A stretch of 64,000 nucleotides of DNA from Pseudomonas nitroreducens (GTDB lineage: Bacteria > Pseudomonadota > Gammaproteobacteria > Pseudomonadales > Pseudomonadaceae), in contig NZ_JACHLI010000021.1 in the NCBI RefSeq assembly GCF_014204515.1, positions 1 to 64,000 of the forward strand, read 5' to 3'. The stretch's first letter is position 1; each line of letters begins with the position of its first letter. Below the pieces are notes generated by a model that was not told the DNA's origin, did no database searches, and saw only the letters and a list, made by a program, of their open reading frames with translations. Positions 26,400 to 35,518 of this stretch are shown here, one piece after another. The translations under genes were made by a program, and so were the position numbers.

Positions 26400-28499
26400 A
26401 TGAAACCCCGTCTTTCCGCCCTGTTGCTCACCGGAGCCTGTAGCGCCCTGCCTGCGGCTCATGCCGCGGACGATGTATTGAACCTGTCCGACAGCGTGAT
26501 CCAGGCGCCTGATCGCTCCGAGGCGCCGGCCGAGGGCTACCAGACCAAGCCGTCGCGCAGCACCACGCGGATGAAACTGAGCGACCAGGAGACGCCCCAG
26601 GGGGTCACCACCATCACCCGCCAGCAGATCGACGACTTCGGCCTGCACGACGTGCGCGACGCCCTGCGTTCGGCGCCCACAGTCACCGTGGAACAGTTCG
26701 AGACCGACCGCACCATCTTCACTTCGCGCGGCTACCAGATCGACACCTTCGAGTACGACGGCATGGGCCTGCCCTTCGCCCAGACGCTGATGGGCGGCGG
26801 CCAGGACATGGCCGAGTACGAGCAGGTCGACGTGCTGCACGGCGCCAACGGCCTCATGAGCGGCACCGGCAATCCCTCGGCCACGGTCAACTTCGTGCGC
26901 AAGCGTCCGACCGATACCTTCCAGGCCAGGATCGGCAGCAGCGTCGGCTCGTGGGACAACCGTCGCGTCGACGCCGACGTATCCGGCCCGCTGACCGACA
27001 GCGGCAACGTACGCGGGCGCTTCATCTACGCCCACGACAAGGGCAACTCCTGGCTCGACCGCTACAGCCACGAAGTCAACGTCGCCGCCGGCCTGCTGGC
27101 CTTCGACCTGTCAGCTGCGGACACCCTGACGGTGGGCTTCTCCCAGCACAACACCGACTCCAACGGCACCACCTGGGGCAACCTGCCGCTTGTGGACAGC
27201 AGCGGCAACCCGATCCACTACAGCCGCCGCAGCTCCAGCGTCGGCCAGGACTGGACCTACTGGAACCTGCACACCCAGCGCGCCTTCGCCGAGCTCGCCC
27301 ACGACTTCGGCAACGGCTGGAACGGCAAGCTCACCCTGACCGGCATAACCCAGTACCAGGACACCCAGCTGTTCTACCTCTACGGCATCACCGGCGATAC
27401 CGGCACCGCCTATGCCAACCAGACCGCCAGCACCCAGCACCAGGTGATCGGCGAGGGCCAGCTGTCCGGTCCGTTCCAGCTGCTGGGTCGCGAGCACGAG
27501 CTGACCCTGGGCGTGAACTATGGTCGTACCCACCTCAAGGCCGGCGCCAACACCATCGCCGCCAATGGCTACTACAGCGCCAACCTGTCCGACGCCCTGG
27601 CGGGCAACCTGCAGCGTCCGAACCTGGCTTACACCAACGACACCACCAATGCGCAGAACTTCGAGGACAGCCAGAAGAGCGTCTACGCCGGCGCGCGCTT
27701 CAGCCTGCTGGACGACCTGCACTGGATCGTCGGTGCGCGCATGCTCAGCGCCGATGGCAGTGGCGACAGCTACGGCGCCGCCCACGACACCCGCGAGCAC
27801 GGCAAGGTCACCCCGTACACCGGCCTGGTCTACGACCTGAGCCCGGAATGGGCGGTGTATGGCAGCTGGACGCGGATCTTCTCGCCGCAGTACGTGATCG
27901 CCACCGACGGCGGCCTGCTCGATCCGCTGGAAGGCACCAGCAAGGAAATCGGCATCAAGGGCAACCTGCGCGACAGCTCGCTGAGCCTCAGCGCCGCGCT
28001 GTTCAAGACCGACCAGCGCAATGTCCAGCAGTACGCCGGGCTGGTGGACGGTCACTACGTCTACGACGGCGTCGACAACAAGAGCCATGGCGTCGAGCTG
28101 CAGGTTTCCGGCGAAGCGTTGCCGGGCCTGGACCTGCTGGCCGGCTACACCTACGTGCGCATCGATGACGACAATGGCGACCGCACCCGCAAGTACGTGC
28201 CCAAGCACACCGTGCGCGGCAGCGCGACCTACCGCCTGCCCGGCCTGCCGCAGGTCAAGGTCGGTTCGCGCATCAGTTGGCAGAGCGGTGTCGAGAGCGA
28301 CACCTACAGCGCGGTCCGGCAGAACGCCTATGCCCTGGTCGACCTGATGACCAGCTACGACATCGACGCGAACTGGAGCACCTCGCTGAACCTGAACAAC
28401 CTCACCGACCGCAAGTACCTGCTCTCGCTGGAGAGCGGCAGCACCTCCAACTACGGCGCGCCGCGCAACCTGACGGCCGCGGTGACCTGGAAGTACTGA
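26400..28499 (+). CDS. TonB-dependent siderophore receptor (FhuE/FpvB type)
   Basis: 699 aa. The signal peptide ends at AHAADD. The plug domain (residues ~60-165) carries ETPQGVTTITRQQI, RSAPTVTVEQFETDRTIFTSRGYQIDTFEYDGMGLPF and the VDVLHGANGLMSGTGNPSATVNFVRKRPT signature. The 22-strand barrel ends SNYGAPRNLTAAVTWKY; family members end in an aromatic residue. No N-terminal STN domain, so no direct sigma/FecR signalling. It imports a ferric hydroxamate-type siderophore across the outer membrane. The 13465 pseudogene is a fragment of a close paralogue. Confidence 0.92.
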   Translation: MKPRLSALLLTGACSALPAAHAADDVLNLSDSVIQAPDRSEAPAEGYQTKPSRSTTRMKLSDQETPQGVTTITRQQIDDFGLHDVRDALRSAPTVTVEQFETDRTIFTSRGYQIDTFEYDGMGLPFAQTLMGGGQDMAEYEQVDVLHGANGLMSGTGNPSATVNFVRKRPTDTFQARIGSSVGSWDNRRVDADVSGPLTDSGNVRGRFIYAHDKGNSWLDRYSHEVNVAAGLLAFDLSAADTLTVGFSQHNTDSNGTTWGNLPLVDSSGNPIHYSRRSSSVGQDWTYWNLHTQRAFAELAHDFGNGWNGKLTLTGITQYQDTQLFYLYGITGDTGTAYANQTASTQHQVIGEGQLSGPFQLLGREHELTLGVNYGRTHLKAGANTIAANGYYSANLSDALAGNLQRPNLAYTNDTTNAQNFEDSQKSVYAGARFSLLDDLHWIVGARMLSADGSGDSYGAAHDTREHGKVTPYTGLVYDLSPEWAVYGSWTRIFSPQYVIATDGGLLDPLEGTSKEIGIKGNLRDSSLSLSAALFKTDQRNVQQYAGLVDGHYVYDGVDNKSHGVELQVSGEALPGLDLLAGYTYVRIDDDNGDRTRKYVPKHTVRGSATYRLPGLPQVKVGSRISWQSGVESDTYSAVRQNAYALVDLMTSYDIDANWSTSLNLNNLTDRKYLLSLESGSTSNYGAPRNLTAAVTWKY

Positions 28500-28589
28500 T
28501 CGACGGGCAGCCGCGAGCGCCAGGCGTGGGCCTGGTGCTGCAGCGGTAGGCAAGGGGAGCGCCCGCTCCGGATCGAAGCGGGGCGTCGC

Positions 28590-28610
28590 GACGGCCAGTC
28601 ACTGGCCGTC
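28590..28610. terminator. 21-base near-perfect palindrome between convergent genes
   Basis: GACGGCCAGT (28590-28599) and ACTGGCCGTC (28601-28610) flank a single C. It lies between the receptor and the convergent ProQ gene and probably folds into a terminator stem, though no T-run is seen. Confidence 0.5.
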
Positions 28611-28677
28611 GGAGCTTCCTGACCGCCAGCCCATCACATGCTCAGTGAACATGCGAGGAGTTGCCGGTGGACAGGGT

Positions 28678-29193
28678 TCAGTCCGCGGACTGCGGCGCTT
28701 CTTCAGCGGGGGCGGCCGGCGCGGGCTGGGCCTGGGCCTTCGACTTGGCGCGGTTGCGGCGATCCTCGCTGCGTTGCCGCGAGGCCTGGCGCTTCGCGTG
28801 CAAGGCCTGGGCAGCGTTCACCGCACCAACGGCCTGGCCGTTCAGGTCCAGGCGTGGCGCATCCGCCACCATGCAGGCCCAGTAGCGGGAACCGCGGCAC
28901 CAGGCCGCGATGCCCAGCTTGAGCTGTTCGCTGGTCAGGCCCAGTTTCTCCAGGTGCTGCTCGGCGTCCTTGAGGATGCCTTCCTTGAGCGGCACCTTGG
29001 GAGCCGGGTTGACCGGGAAGGCCAGGGGGAAATGCTTCTGCAAGCGCCAGATCGCTTCCAGCGCGGGATCCTGCTCACGCGACTTCTGCTGAGGAGAAGG
29101 CTTGCGCTTGGGGCGCTGTTCCCTTTCGGTTCTTGCCTGTTCTTTTTCAGCCCGCAGGCGGTCACGCAGACCCGCTAGTTGTTCAAAACCCAT
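28678..29193 (-). CDS. proQ: ProQ/FinO-domain RNA chaperone
   Basis: 171 aa. The FinO-fold core lies at residues ~40-125: ALEAIWRLQKHFPLAF, PLKEGILKDAEQHL, IAAWCRGSRYWACMVADAPRLDLNG. CRGSRYW...RLDLNG is diagnostic of the family. Both ends are highly charged (Lys/Arg/Gln-rich N-terminus, Ala/Arg/Lys/Gln-rich C-terminus), as is usual for RNA-binding tails. It binds structured sRNAs and mRNA 3' ends and influences their stability. Start ATG 29193. No TudorC-like E. coli C-domain is apparent, so it is the shorter pseudomonad form. Confidence 0.9.
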   Translation of the reverse strand: MGFEQLAGLRDRLRAEKEQARTEREQRPKRKPSPQQKSREQDPALEAIWRLQKHFPLAFPVNPAPKVPLKEGILKDAEQHLEKLGLTSEQLKLGIAAWCRGSRYWACMVADAPRLDLNGQAVGAVNAAQALHAKRQASRQRSEDRRNRAKSKAQAQPAPAAPAEEAPQSAD

Positions 29194-29398
29194 CGTTCAA
29201 TTCACAGCTTCGACGTTGATGACGTGGTGCAAGCTTATTCCATGTCTGGCGTCGGAGCACCTGAATCCGTGCAATTCGCCTGTGGACCAGACGGGAGAGG
29301 CGGCTACTGGAGGTGGCTTGCCGCCCTCGGCGAGCGCTACCGCGCGGCGCAAGGCCGCGGATTCCCTCCAGTGCCGCCCCTTCGTCGGCGAACTGCGC

Positions 29399-31780
29399 TC
29401 AGAGGTCGTATTGCAGCGCCACGGTGAACGTACGGGGCGCGCCGACGTCGACGAAGTCGCCGCTGCGATCGTTGGTGATGTAGTCCTTGTCGAAGAGATT
29501 CTTCACGTAGCCCGACAGCGTCAGGCCATGGCCCAGCTGATACTCGGTGTTCAGGTTGACCAGCGTGTAGTAGTCGCTCTTGCGCTGATGGACCACCTGG
29601 CCGTTGTCAGCGAGCTGGTATTCCGACGGCGCGCCGTCCTGGTAGAGAAGGTCGCTGCCCAGGCTCAGGCCATTGGCGAAGCGATAGACGATCCCGGCAG
29701 ACGCCTTGTACTTGGGCGAGTAGAGGAACGATTTTCCGCCCAGGTCGGTCTCGCCGATCATGAAGTCGCGGTAGCGACCGTCGGTATAGGCCAGGCCGGC
29801 GTTGAGGCTGAGGCTGCTGCCGAAGTCCTTTTCGAGGAAGGTTTCCAGGCCGCGGATGGTGCTTCGGCCGGCGTTGTAGACCTGGAAGAAATTGCCCGAG
29901 CTGTCGAGCATGCTGACCTGCTGATCCTTCCACTGGGTGTAGTAGAGGTTGGCGCGCAGCCGCAGGGTGCGCTCCTGCCAGGCGCCCCGGTAGGACAGCT
30001 CGTAGTTGGTGGTGTATTCCGGGTCATAGGCCGCATGGCCGCCGCCGGCACGGACGTTGACGCCACCGCCGCGATAGCCTTTCTGCACCATCACGCCGAG
30101 GTATTGGTTGGCCGCCAATTCGTGGTCGAGACCAAGCTTTGGCAGGAATGCGCTGAAGCGCTTGGAGGCGTCGCCGGGACTGGAAAAGTCGTCCTGGTCG
30201 ACCCGGGTGTCGTTGTGTTCGCTGTCCAGGCGTGCGCCGGTGATCAGCGTCCAGCCGGGCTGGAAGGTCCAGTTGAGTTCGCCGAACAGCGCGCGGTTGT
30301 CGATGCGCGTATCGCCTTGCACGGTGCCGAACGGGGCGCCGTCGGAGGTCAGCAGGTCGTGGTAGTCGTTGCGCGTGTGGCCGTAGTACAGGCCGACGAA
30401 ACCGCGCAGGTCGGTCGCCTCGTAGCCCAGCCGGAGCTCCTGGCTGAACATCCGGGTGTCCTGGCTGCGGATCGCCTCCATGAGGTCGCTCGAGGTCTGG
30501 TCGAAATCCAGCAGGGCGTTGTAGTCCGAGCGGGTGATGGCGGTCAGGGAGGTCAGCGTCCAGGCGTCGTCCAGGCGGTAGTCGATCTTCGCCGTGCCGG
30601 TGTCCTGGCGCATCTTGTCGTAGGCGCTGGAGTTCTCGTCGATGCGGTAGAAGCGTACGCGTCCGTCCTGGCGGGTGGAGGCGTTCACTCCCTGGCGGTT
30701 TTCGCTGTGGGCATAGCCCAGCAGCACGTCCATGTCGTCATTGGGCAGGAACAGCAGCTTGCCGCGCACGTTGCTGTTGCGCTGGATGTTGGCATCGTCG
30801 TTGGTGGCGAGGTTCTCGATGTAGCCGTCGCTTTGCTGGTAGTCCACGGCGATGCGTCCGGCGAGTACCCCCTCCATCAGGGCTCCGCCGGCGGCTGCGG
30901 CGGCGCCGCGGGTGCCGTAGTCGCCGACATTGGTGCGCACCGACGCCGATGGCGTGAAGCTCGGGTTGCGGGTCTGCACCACCACCGCGCCGGCCAGCGA
31001 GTTGCGGCCCTGGGTGGTCGACTGCGGCCCCATCAGCACCTCGACCTGCTCGATGTCCCACAGCGGCAGCGGACTCAGAGTCAGTGCCCGGTTGGGCAGT
31101 TGCGCGCCGTCGACGAAGACCGACACCGCCCCGTTCAGCGTGGCCGGTCCCTGGTCGTCGAAGCCCGATACCGGGACCCCGCGAATCCCCCAGTTCTTGT
31201 TGCCCGGCTGCGTGTAGACGCCAGGAGTGCGGGCGAAGACGTCGTTCAGGGTGTTGTCGCCATGCTCGGCGAAGTCCGCCGCGCCGTTGACCACCACGCT
31301 GGTCTGGGTTTGTTCCAGGGTGCGATTGATCTTCTCCCCAGAGATCACCACGGGAGCCATTTCCAGCGGGCTGTCGGGAGCGCCCGCGGCTTCCTCGCGA
31401 CCTTGCAGGGTCACGCTGCGCTGATCGGTGAAGCGGAACGACAGTCCGGAGCCGGCGAGAATCTGCGCCAGCGCCTGCTCCCGCGTCAGCCTGCCGGTGG
31501 CCGGGCCGGAGCGCAGTCCCTGGGTGAGGCCGGCCGGGTAGAGCACCTGGACGTTCGTGGCTATGCCATAGGCCGCCAGGGCATCGTCGAGCGACATGGC
31601 GGGGATGGCGAAGTCCAGCTCCTGCGCGCGGGTCGTGCCGGCGCCCGGCGGTTCGGCTGCCGTGGCGGGCTGGATGACCAGCGCCGAGCAACCGAGCAGT
31701 GCGCTCAGGGCCCAGGAGCCAGGGGTGAAGGACAGTCGTTGCGCAGGAGCACGGAGTTTCGATGCAGATGGCTTTGCCAT
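29399..31780 (-). CDS. TonB-dependent receptor with N-terminal STN signalling domain (FecA type)
   Basis: 793 aa from ATG 31780. After the signal peptide (ending ATAAEPP), the STN domain reads LDFAIPAMSLDDALAAYGIATNVQVLYPAGL...SGLSFRFTDQRSVTLQG. The plug begins VVISGEKINRTLEQTQTSVVV, with NLNDVFARTPGVYT-like and DIEQVEVLMGPQSTTQGRNSLAGAVVVQTRNP segments. The barrel ends RTFTVALQYDL. STN receptors signal to a FecR-type protein, and such a gene and its sigma factor lie immediately upstream. Ligand probably a xenosiderophore; not predictable. Confidence 0.9.
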   Translation of the reverse strand: MAKPSASKLRAPAQRLSFTPGSWALSALLGCSALVIQPATAAEPPGAGTTRAQELDFAIPAMSLDDALAAYGIATNVQVLYPAGLTQGLRSGPATGRLTREQALAQILAGSGLSFRFTDQRSVTLQGREEAAGAPDSPLEMAPVVISGEKINRTLEQTQTSVVVNGAADFAEHGDNTLNDVFARTPGVYTQPGNKNWGIRGVPVSGFDDQGPATLNGAVSVFVDGAQLPNRALTLSPLPLWDIEQVEVLMGPQSTTQGRNSLAGAVVVQTRNPSFTPSASVRTNVGDYGTRGAAAAAGGALMEGVLAGRIAVDYQQSDGYIENLATNDDANIQRNSNVRGKLLFLPNDDMDVLLGYAHSENRQGVNASTRQDGRVRFYRIDENSSAYDKMRQDTGTAKIDYRLDDAWTLTSLTAITRSDYNALLDFDQTSSDLMEAIRSQDTRMFSQELRLGYEATDLRGFVGLYYGHTRNDYHDLLTSDGAPFGTVQGDTRIDNRALFGELNWTFQPGWTLITGARLDSEHNDTRVDQDDFSSPGDASKRFSAFLPKLGLDHELAANQYLGVMVQKGYRGGGVNVRAGGGHAAYDPEYTTNYELSYRGAWQERTLRLRANLYYTQWKDQQVSMLDSSGNFFQVYNAGRSTIRGLETFLEKDFGSSLSLNAGLAYTDGRYRDFMIGETDLGGKSFLYSPKYKASAGIVYRFANGLSLGSDLLYQDGAPSEYQLADNGQVVHQRKSDYYTLVNLNTEYQLGHGLTLSGYVKNLFDKDYITNDRSGDFVDVGAPRTFTVALQYDL

Positions 31781-31879
31781 GTTTTCCCCAGGTGGCAGCA
31801 ATAGGTAAGTGCAGCTGAAAAGCATTCCTATCTGAAAGACGCTGCCCGATTGCCCGACCCGCAATCGCCGGAGAGATTT

Positions 31880-32824
31880 TTATCGGAGCACGATGATTCC
31901 GCCGGGAAGCCGGGTGGCGGAGAGCTGCAGGCTGCTTTCGATGTGCTGCAGCACTTCGTCGGGACGTTGCAGGTGGAAGACGCCGCTGACGGGGGCGGCC
32001 GCCACCCGGGTATCGGCAATGAGGATATGCCCCTGGCGGTAGCGGTTCAGCTCGTCGACCAGATCTTGCAAGGGACGGAACTTGAAGACCAGCAGGTTCT
32101 GCCGCCAGGCCAGGGCCTGTTCGCCATCCACCGGGGCCACTGCGGAGGCACCGCGGCGGCCGTAGGCCAGTTGCTCGCCGGCGCGTACCAACACTGGCGC
32201 CGCCTGGACCGGCTGTACCTGCACCGCGCCCTGGGTGCAGGTCACCTGGATATCGTCGTTGCGATAGCGGACTTCGAAGACGGTACCCACGGCGGTCACG
32301 CTGCCGCCCTGGGCGCTGACGACGAAGGGACGGGCAGGATCGTGACGGACATGGAACACCGCCGCACCATCCCCCAGGGAAACACGCCGTTGGCCAGGGG
32401 TGAAGTCCACGCTGATGCGGGTTTTCGCGTCGAGCTCGACGGTGCTGCCGTCCTCCAGGGTGATCTGCTGATGCTCGCCAAGGCCGGTGTGGTGATCGGC
32501 CAGCAGGGCAAGGCCGCTGGGCAGCACGCCGACCCGGATCGCCGCCGACACTCCCAGCGCCAGGCACGCGGCGGCGAGGCCGCCGACCAGGAGGCGGCGC
32601 AGCGGGCGGCGCGCTCTGCTGGCTGCCGGCAGTTGACCGGCAAGCTTCCAGAGTCTGGCGGCGTCCTGGTACGCGGCGGCATGCTGCGGGCTCTGTGCGC
32701 ACCAGTCCTTCAACGCCCGCGCATCCTCCACCGTCGCCTCTCCCGAGGTCAGGCGGACGACCCAGGCATTGGCCTGGCTCGCGAGGCTATCGGATTGCTC
32801 TGTCAGAGGGGATGACTGATTCAT
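31880..32824 (-). CDS. FecR-family transmembrane sigma regulator
   Basis: 314 aa. The N-terminal DUF4880-like part (ASQANAWVVRLTSGEATVEDARALKDWCAQSPQHAAAYQDA) binds the sigma factor. One membrane helix (~residues 78-98, LLVGGLAAACLALGVSAAI) is followed by the periplasmic FecR domain, QQITLEDGSTVELDAKTRISVDFTPGQRRVSLGDGAAVFHV and RPFVVSAQGGSVTAVGTVFEVRY. It relays occupancy of the STN receptor to the ECF sigma factor. Gap to the receptor gene is 99 bases and to the sigma gene 40 bases. Confidence 0.9.
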   Translation of the reverse strand: MNQSSPLTEQSDSLASQANAWVVRLTSGEATVEDARALKDWCAQSPQHAAAYQDAARLWKLAGQLPAASRARRPLRRLLVGGLAAACLALGVSAAIRVGVLPSGLALLADHHTGLGEHQQITLEDGSTVELDAKTRISVDFTPGQRRVSLGDGAAVFHVRHDPARPFVVSAQGGSVTAVGTVFEVRYRNDDIQVTCTQGAVQVQPVQAAPVLVRAGEQLAYGRRGASAVAPVDGEQALAWRQNLLVFKFRPLQDLVDELNRYRQGHILIADTRVAAAPVSGVFHLQRPDEVLQHIESSLQLSATRLPGGIIVLR

Positions 32825-32864
32825 GGGCGCGCACTATGGGAAGGGGACACTGTACATGAGCTGG

Positions 32865-33392
32865 CTAGCGAAGCCTCTGTTCGCCGGTCATCTGCTGCAA
32901 CCTGGCCAGGCAGTAATCGAGCGCCCGCTGGATCTCCAGCTCGACAGTACGAAGACTGACGCCGAAGTGGCTGGCGAGCTGTTTGTGGGGCAGGCCTTCC
33001 ACCCGTGCCGCGAGGAACAGCTCGCGTCGGCGCACGGGCAGCTCCTTGAGGATTTCCGTCAGTCGCTCCAGGGCCTGGCGATCGGCGACCTGCTGCTCGA
33101 CGCCGGGAGCCTCGTCGGGCACATCCAGCAACGCGTCGATCTCGGTGGCGTCGAGCAGTCGCCGCGAGTTGGCGCGTGAATCGTCGATCGCCAGGTTGGC
33201 GGCCATGCGCCGCAGGTAGGCGGCGGGATTCGCCACGGCATCGCTGGCCTGCGCCCGATTGAGTTTGAGCCAGGCTTCCTGCAGCAGGTCTTCGGCGGTG
33301 TCGGCGCAACCGGTGCGCCCGGTCAGGTAGCGGGCCAGGGTCTTGCGCTCAGCCACGAAGCACGCGAGGAGCGATGAGGATTTCTGCTTCAT
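32865..33392 (-). CDS. ECF sigma factor (FecI/iron-starvation type)
   Basis: 175 aa from ATG 33392. Region 2 reads RTGCADTAEDLLQEAWLKLNRA and region 4 reads LKELPVRRRELFLAARVEGLPHKQLASHFGVSLRTVELEIQRALDYCLARL. Predicted to direct transcription of the downstream STN receptor when ferric ligand is bound. First gene of the sigma-FecR-receptor cassette. The start chosen omits an N-terminal extension that is Pro-rich and unlike family members. Confidence 0.9.
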   Translation of the reverse strand: MKQKSSSLLACFVAERKTLARYLTGRTGCADTAEDLLQEAWLKLNRAQASDAVANPAAYLRRMAANLAIDDSRANSRRLLDATEIDALLDVPDEAPGVEQQVADRQALERLTEILKELPVRRRELFLAARVEGLPHKQLASHFGVSLRTVELEIQRALDYCLARLQQMTGEQRLR

Positions 33393-33435
33393 GGCTGGCG
33401 GTGGCCGAAGAGGGGTAGGGGAAGTGCAGATGGGA

Positions 33436-33452
33436 AGTATTCTCAAAATACT
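33436..33452. promoter_or_regulatory. Fur-box-like palindrome upstream of the ECF sigma gene
   Basis: AGTATT-CTCAA-AATACT forms 6-bp arms 44 bases before the sigma start, in otherwise GC-rich DNA. The ATTCTCA core occurs in Fur boxes, and genes of this kind are Fur-repressed in known systems. Assignment is inferred. Confidence 0.5.
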
Positions 33453-33669
33453 CCGGGAACCCGGTCGTTGGCAATCCAGACGATGCGGTGGCGGGGCAGT
33501 GCCTGCCGTGCAATCAGTGGGCGGCCTGACTATCCGTCCCGGCCTGCCCGCCAGGGGCCGGAGTTCAGGCGCTTCCTCGGCCGCAGAGCCAGCCGATTGG
33601 CCTGCGCGGACATCGGGCCGACCGCGCGGCGCGCACTAGACTGCGGCTACCCAACACAAGGAGTGGCGC

Positions 33670-34530
33670 ATGACTTACGACAACCAAGTGGTCTGGATCA
33701 CCGGGGCCTCCTCGGGCATTGGCGAGGCCCTGGCCCGCCTGCTGCTGCAACAGGGCGCAAGGGTCATCCTCTCCGGCCGGCGCGAAGCCGCGCTGCAGGC
33801 GGTGGCCGAGCAGGCGCCGCAGCGCGCCCTGGTGCTGCCCTTCGAAAGTACCGACTACGCCGCGTTGCCGCAGGTGGTCGAGCAGGCCTGGGCCTGGCAG
33901 GATCGGATCGACTGCCTGATCAACAATGCCGGTGTCAGCCAGCGCAGCCTGGCCCTGGATACCCGCCTGGAGGTCTATCGCGAACTGATGGAGGTCGACT
34001 ACCTGGCGCCGGTGGCCCTGACCCAGCTGCTGCTGCCGCGTCTGGTCGAGCAGGGCGGGGGCCAGCTGGCGGTGGTCAGCTCGGTGGCCGGCAAGGTCGG
34101 CGCCCCGTTGCGCACCGGCTACTGCGGCGCCAAGCACGCCGTGGTCGGCTATTTCGAGGCCTTGCGCGCCGAGGTCGAACAGGCCCACGGCATCCGCGTC
34201 AGCGTGATCCTGCCCGGCTCGGTGCGCACCGGCGTGGCGGTCAATGCGCTGAGCGGTGACGGCGCCCGTCGCGGTCGCTCCGACGTCAACATCGACAACG
34301 GCATGCCCGCCGAAGAAGCCGCGCGGCGCATCGTCGAGGGCCTGGCGGCCGGCCAGCGCAGCATCGAAGTGGTGGAGGGCACCGAGAAGATCGCCCTGCA
34401 CCTGCGCGTTGCCGACCCGGAGCGGCTGTTCACCCTCACCGCCGCCGAAGGCGCGCGCCTGGCCGAGGAGCGCGCCCGCAACGGCCGGGCCGATATCGAT
34501 CCGGGAGCGGTGCAGCGCCTGGAAAGCTGA
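33670..34530 (+). CDS. Short-chain dehydrogenase/reductase
   Basis: 286 aa. Classical SDR features: cofactor turn TGASSGIG at residues 12-19, NNAG, the catalytic serine in VVSSVAGK and the Tyr-x3-Lys in GYCGAKHAVVGYF. RVSVILPGSVRTG gives the PG motif. An extended C-terminal tail resembles the DHRS7-like group. An NAD(P)-dependent alcohol/ketone oxidoreductase of unknown substrate. No obvious operon partner; the next gene is convergent. Confidence 0.88.
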   Translation: MTYDNQVVWITGASSGIGEALARLLLQQGARVILSGRREAALQAVAEQAPQRALVLPFESTDYAALPQVVEQAWAWQDRIDCLINNAGVSQRSLALDTRLEVYRELMEVDYLAPVALTQLLLPRLVEQGGGQLAVVSSVAGKVGAPLRTGYCGAKHAVVGYFEALRAEVEQAHGIRVSVILPGSVRTGVAVNALSGDGARRGRSDVNIDNGMPAEEAARRIVEGLAAGQRSIEVVEGTEKIALHLRVADPERLFTLTAAEGARLAEERARNGRADIDPGAVQRLES

Positions 34531-34580
34531 GCGGCGCTGCGGGACGGCTCGGCTCAGGGCGAGCCGGTCGGTGGCTGGTA

Positions 34581-34614
34581 GCGGTCAGTGCCTGGTAGCA
34601 GTCAGTGCCTGGTA
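34581..34614 (-). repeat. 17-bp tandem duplication at the 3' end of the zinc-binding-protein gene
   Basis: GCGGTCAGTGCCTGGTA (34581-34597) and GCAGTCAGTGCCTGGTA (34598-34614) differ at one base. A 17-bp unit changes frame, so the duplication sets the present C-terminus (...QALTATRH) and stop codon of the gene. Confidence 0.75.
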
Positions 34615-35466
34615 GAGGGTATCGACGTTGTCGCGATACAGCCCCAGGTAGGTGCTGGCCGGCCCCTCGCTGGCGAGCGCGTCGGAGTGCAGCGTGCCGC
34701 CGATCTTCGCGCCGCTTTCCTCGGCGATCTGGCGCATCAGCCGCGGGTCCTTGATGTTCTCCACGAACACCGCGCGGATGTGCTGCTCGCGGATTTGCCG
34801 GATCAGTGCGGCGACCTCGGTGGCCGACGCCTCGCGTTCGGTGGAGAGCCCCTGGGGCGCCAGCAACTGGAGGCCGTAGGCCTGGCCGAGGTAACCGAAG
34901 GCGTCGTGGGAGGTCACCAGGCTGCGACGGTCGGCAGGTAGCTTGCCGAGTTTTTCCCTGGCGTAGGCCAGCAGGTCGTGCGCCTGCGCCAGGTAGGCCG
35001 CGGCGTTCTGCTGGTACTCGGCGGCGTTGGCCGGGTCCAGCTGCTTCAGCGCCTGGGTGATGTTCCTGACGTAGAGGTCGGCGTTCGCCAGGTTGTTCCA
35101 GGCGTGCGGGTCGGGAATGGTCTGGCCGTCTTCTTCGAGGCTGCGCGGGATCACCCCGGTGCTGGCCTGGATCACCAGGGCGCGGCTCTCGGTGCTTTTC
35201 ACCAGGCGATCGAGCCAGGGCTCGAAGCCCAGGCCGTTCTCGATCACCAGTTGCGCGGAGCGCACCGCACGTGCGTCGTCCGGGCTGGTCTCGTAGGTAT
35301 GCGCATCGCTGTCCGCGCCGACCATGTTGGTCAGCTGGATATGCTCGCCGCCGATGTGGCGGGTGATGTCGGCGAGGATGCTGAAACTGGTCACCACCTT
35401 GAGCTTCTCGGCGGCTGACAGCGGGAGGGATAGGCAGAACGCACACAGCAGGATCAGGAGGCGCAT
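34585..35466 (-). CDS. Zinc ABC transporter, periplasmic binding protein (ZnuA-like)
   Basis: 293 aa from ATG 35466. The signal peptide is MRLLILLCAFCLSLPLSAAEK. It has the cluster A-I metal-binder fold with likely ligands His in SDAHTYETSP, His in DPHAWNN and His in TSHDAFGYLG, and ends with a conserved THSDALA-like segment (GTLHSDALASEG). No His-rich loop, unlike E. coli ZnuA; nearer AztC/MntA-type proteins. Last gene of the ATPase-permease-binding protein operon that starts at a Zur box, which favours zinc over manganese. Confidence 0.85.
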   Translation of the reverse strand: MRLLILLCAFCLSLPLSAAEKLKVVTSFSILADITRHIGGEHIQLTNMVGADSDAHTYETSPDDARAVRSAQLVIENGLGFEPWLDRLVKSTESRALVIQASTGVIPRSLEEDGQTIPDPHAWNNLANADLYVRNITQALKQLDPANAAEYQQNAAAYLAQAHDLLAYAREKLGKLPADRRSLVTSHDAFGYLGQAYGLQLLAPQGLSTEREASATEVAALIRQIREQHIRAVFVENIKDPRLMRQIAEESGAKIGGTLHSDALASEGPASTYLGLYRDNVDTLYQALTATRH

Positions 35467-35518
35467 GGTACTTCGTTCCTCGGGATAGTTCAGGGGTTGG
35501 TTCAGGGGATGGATGGGT

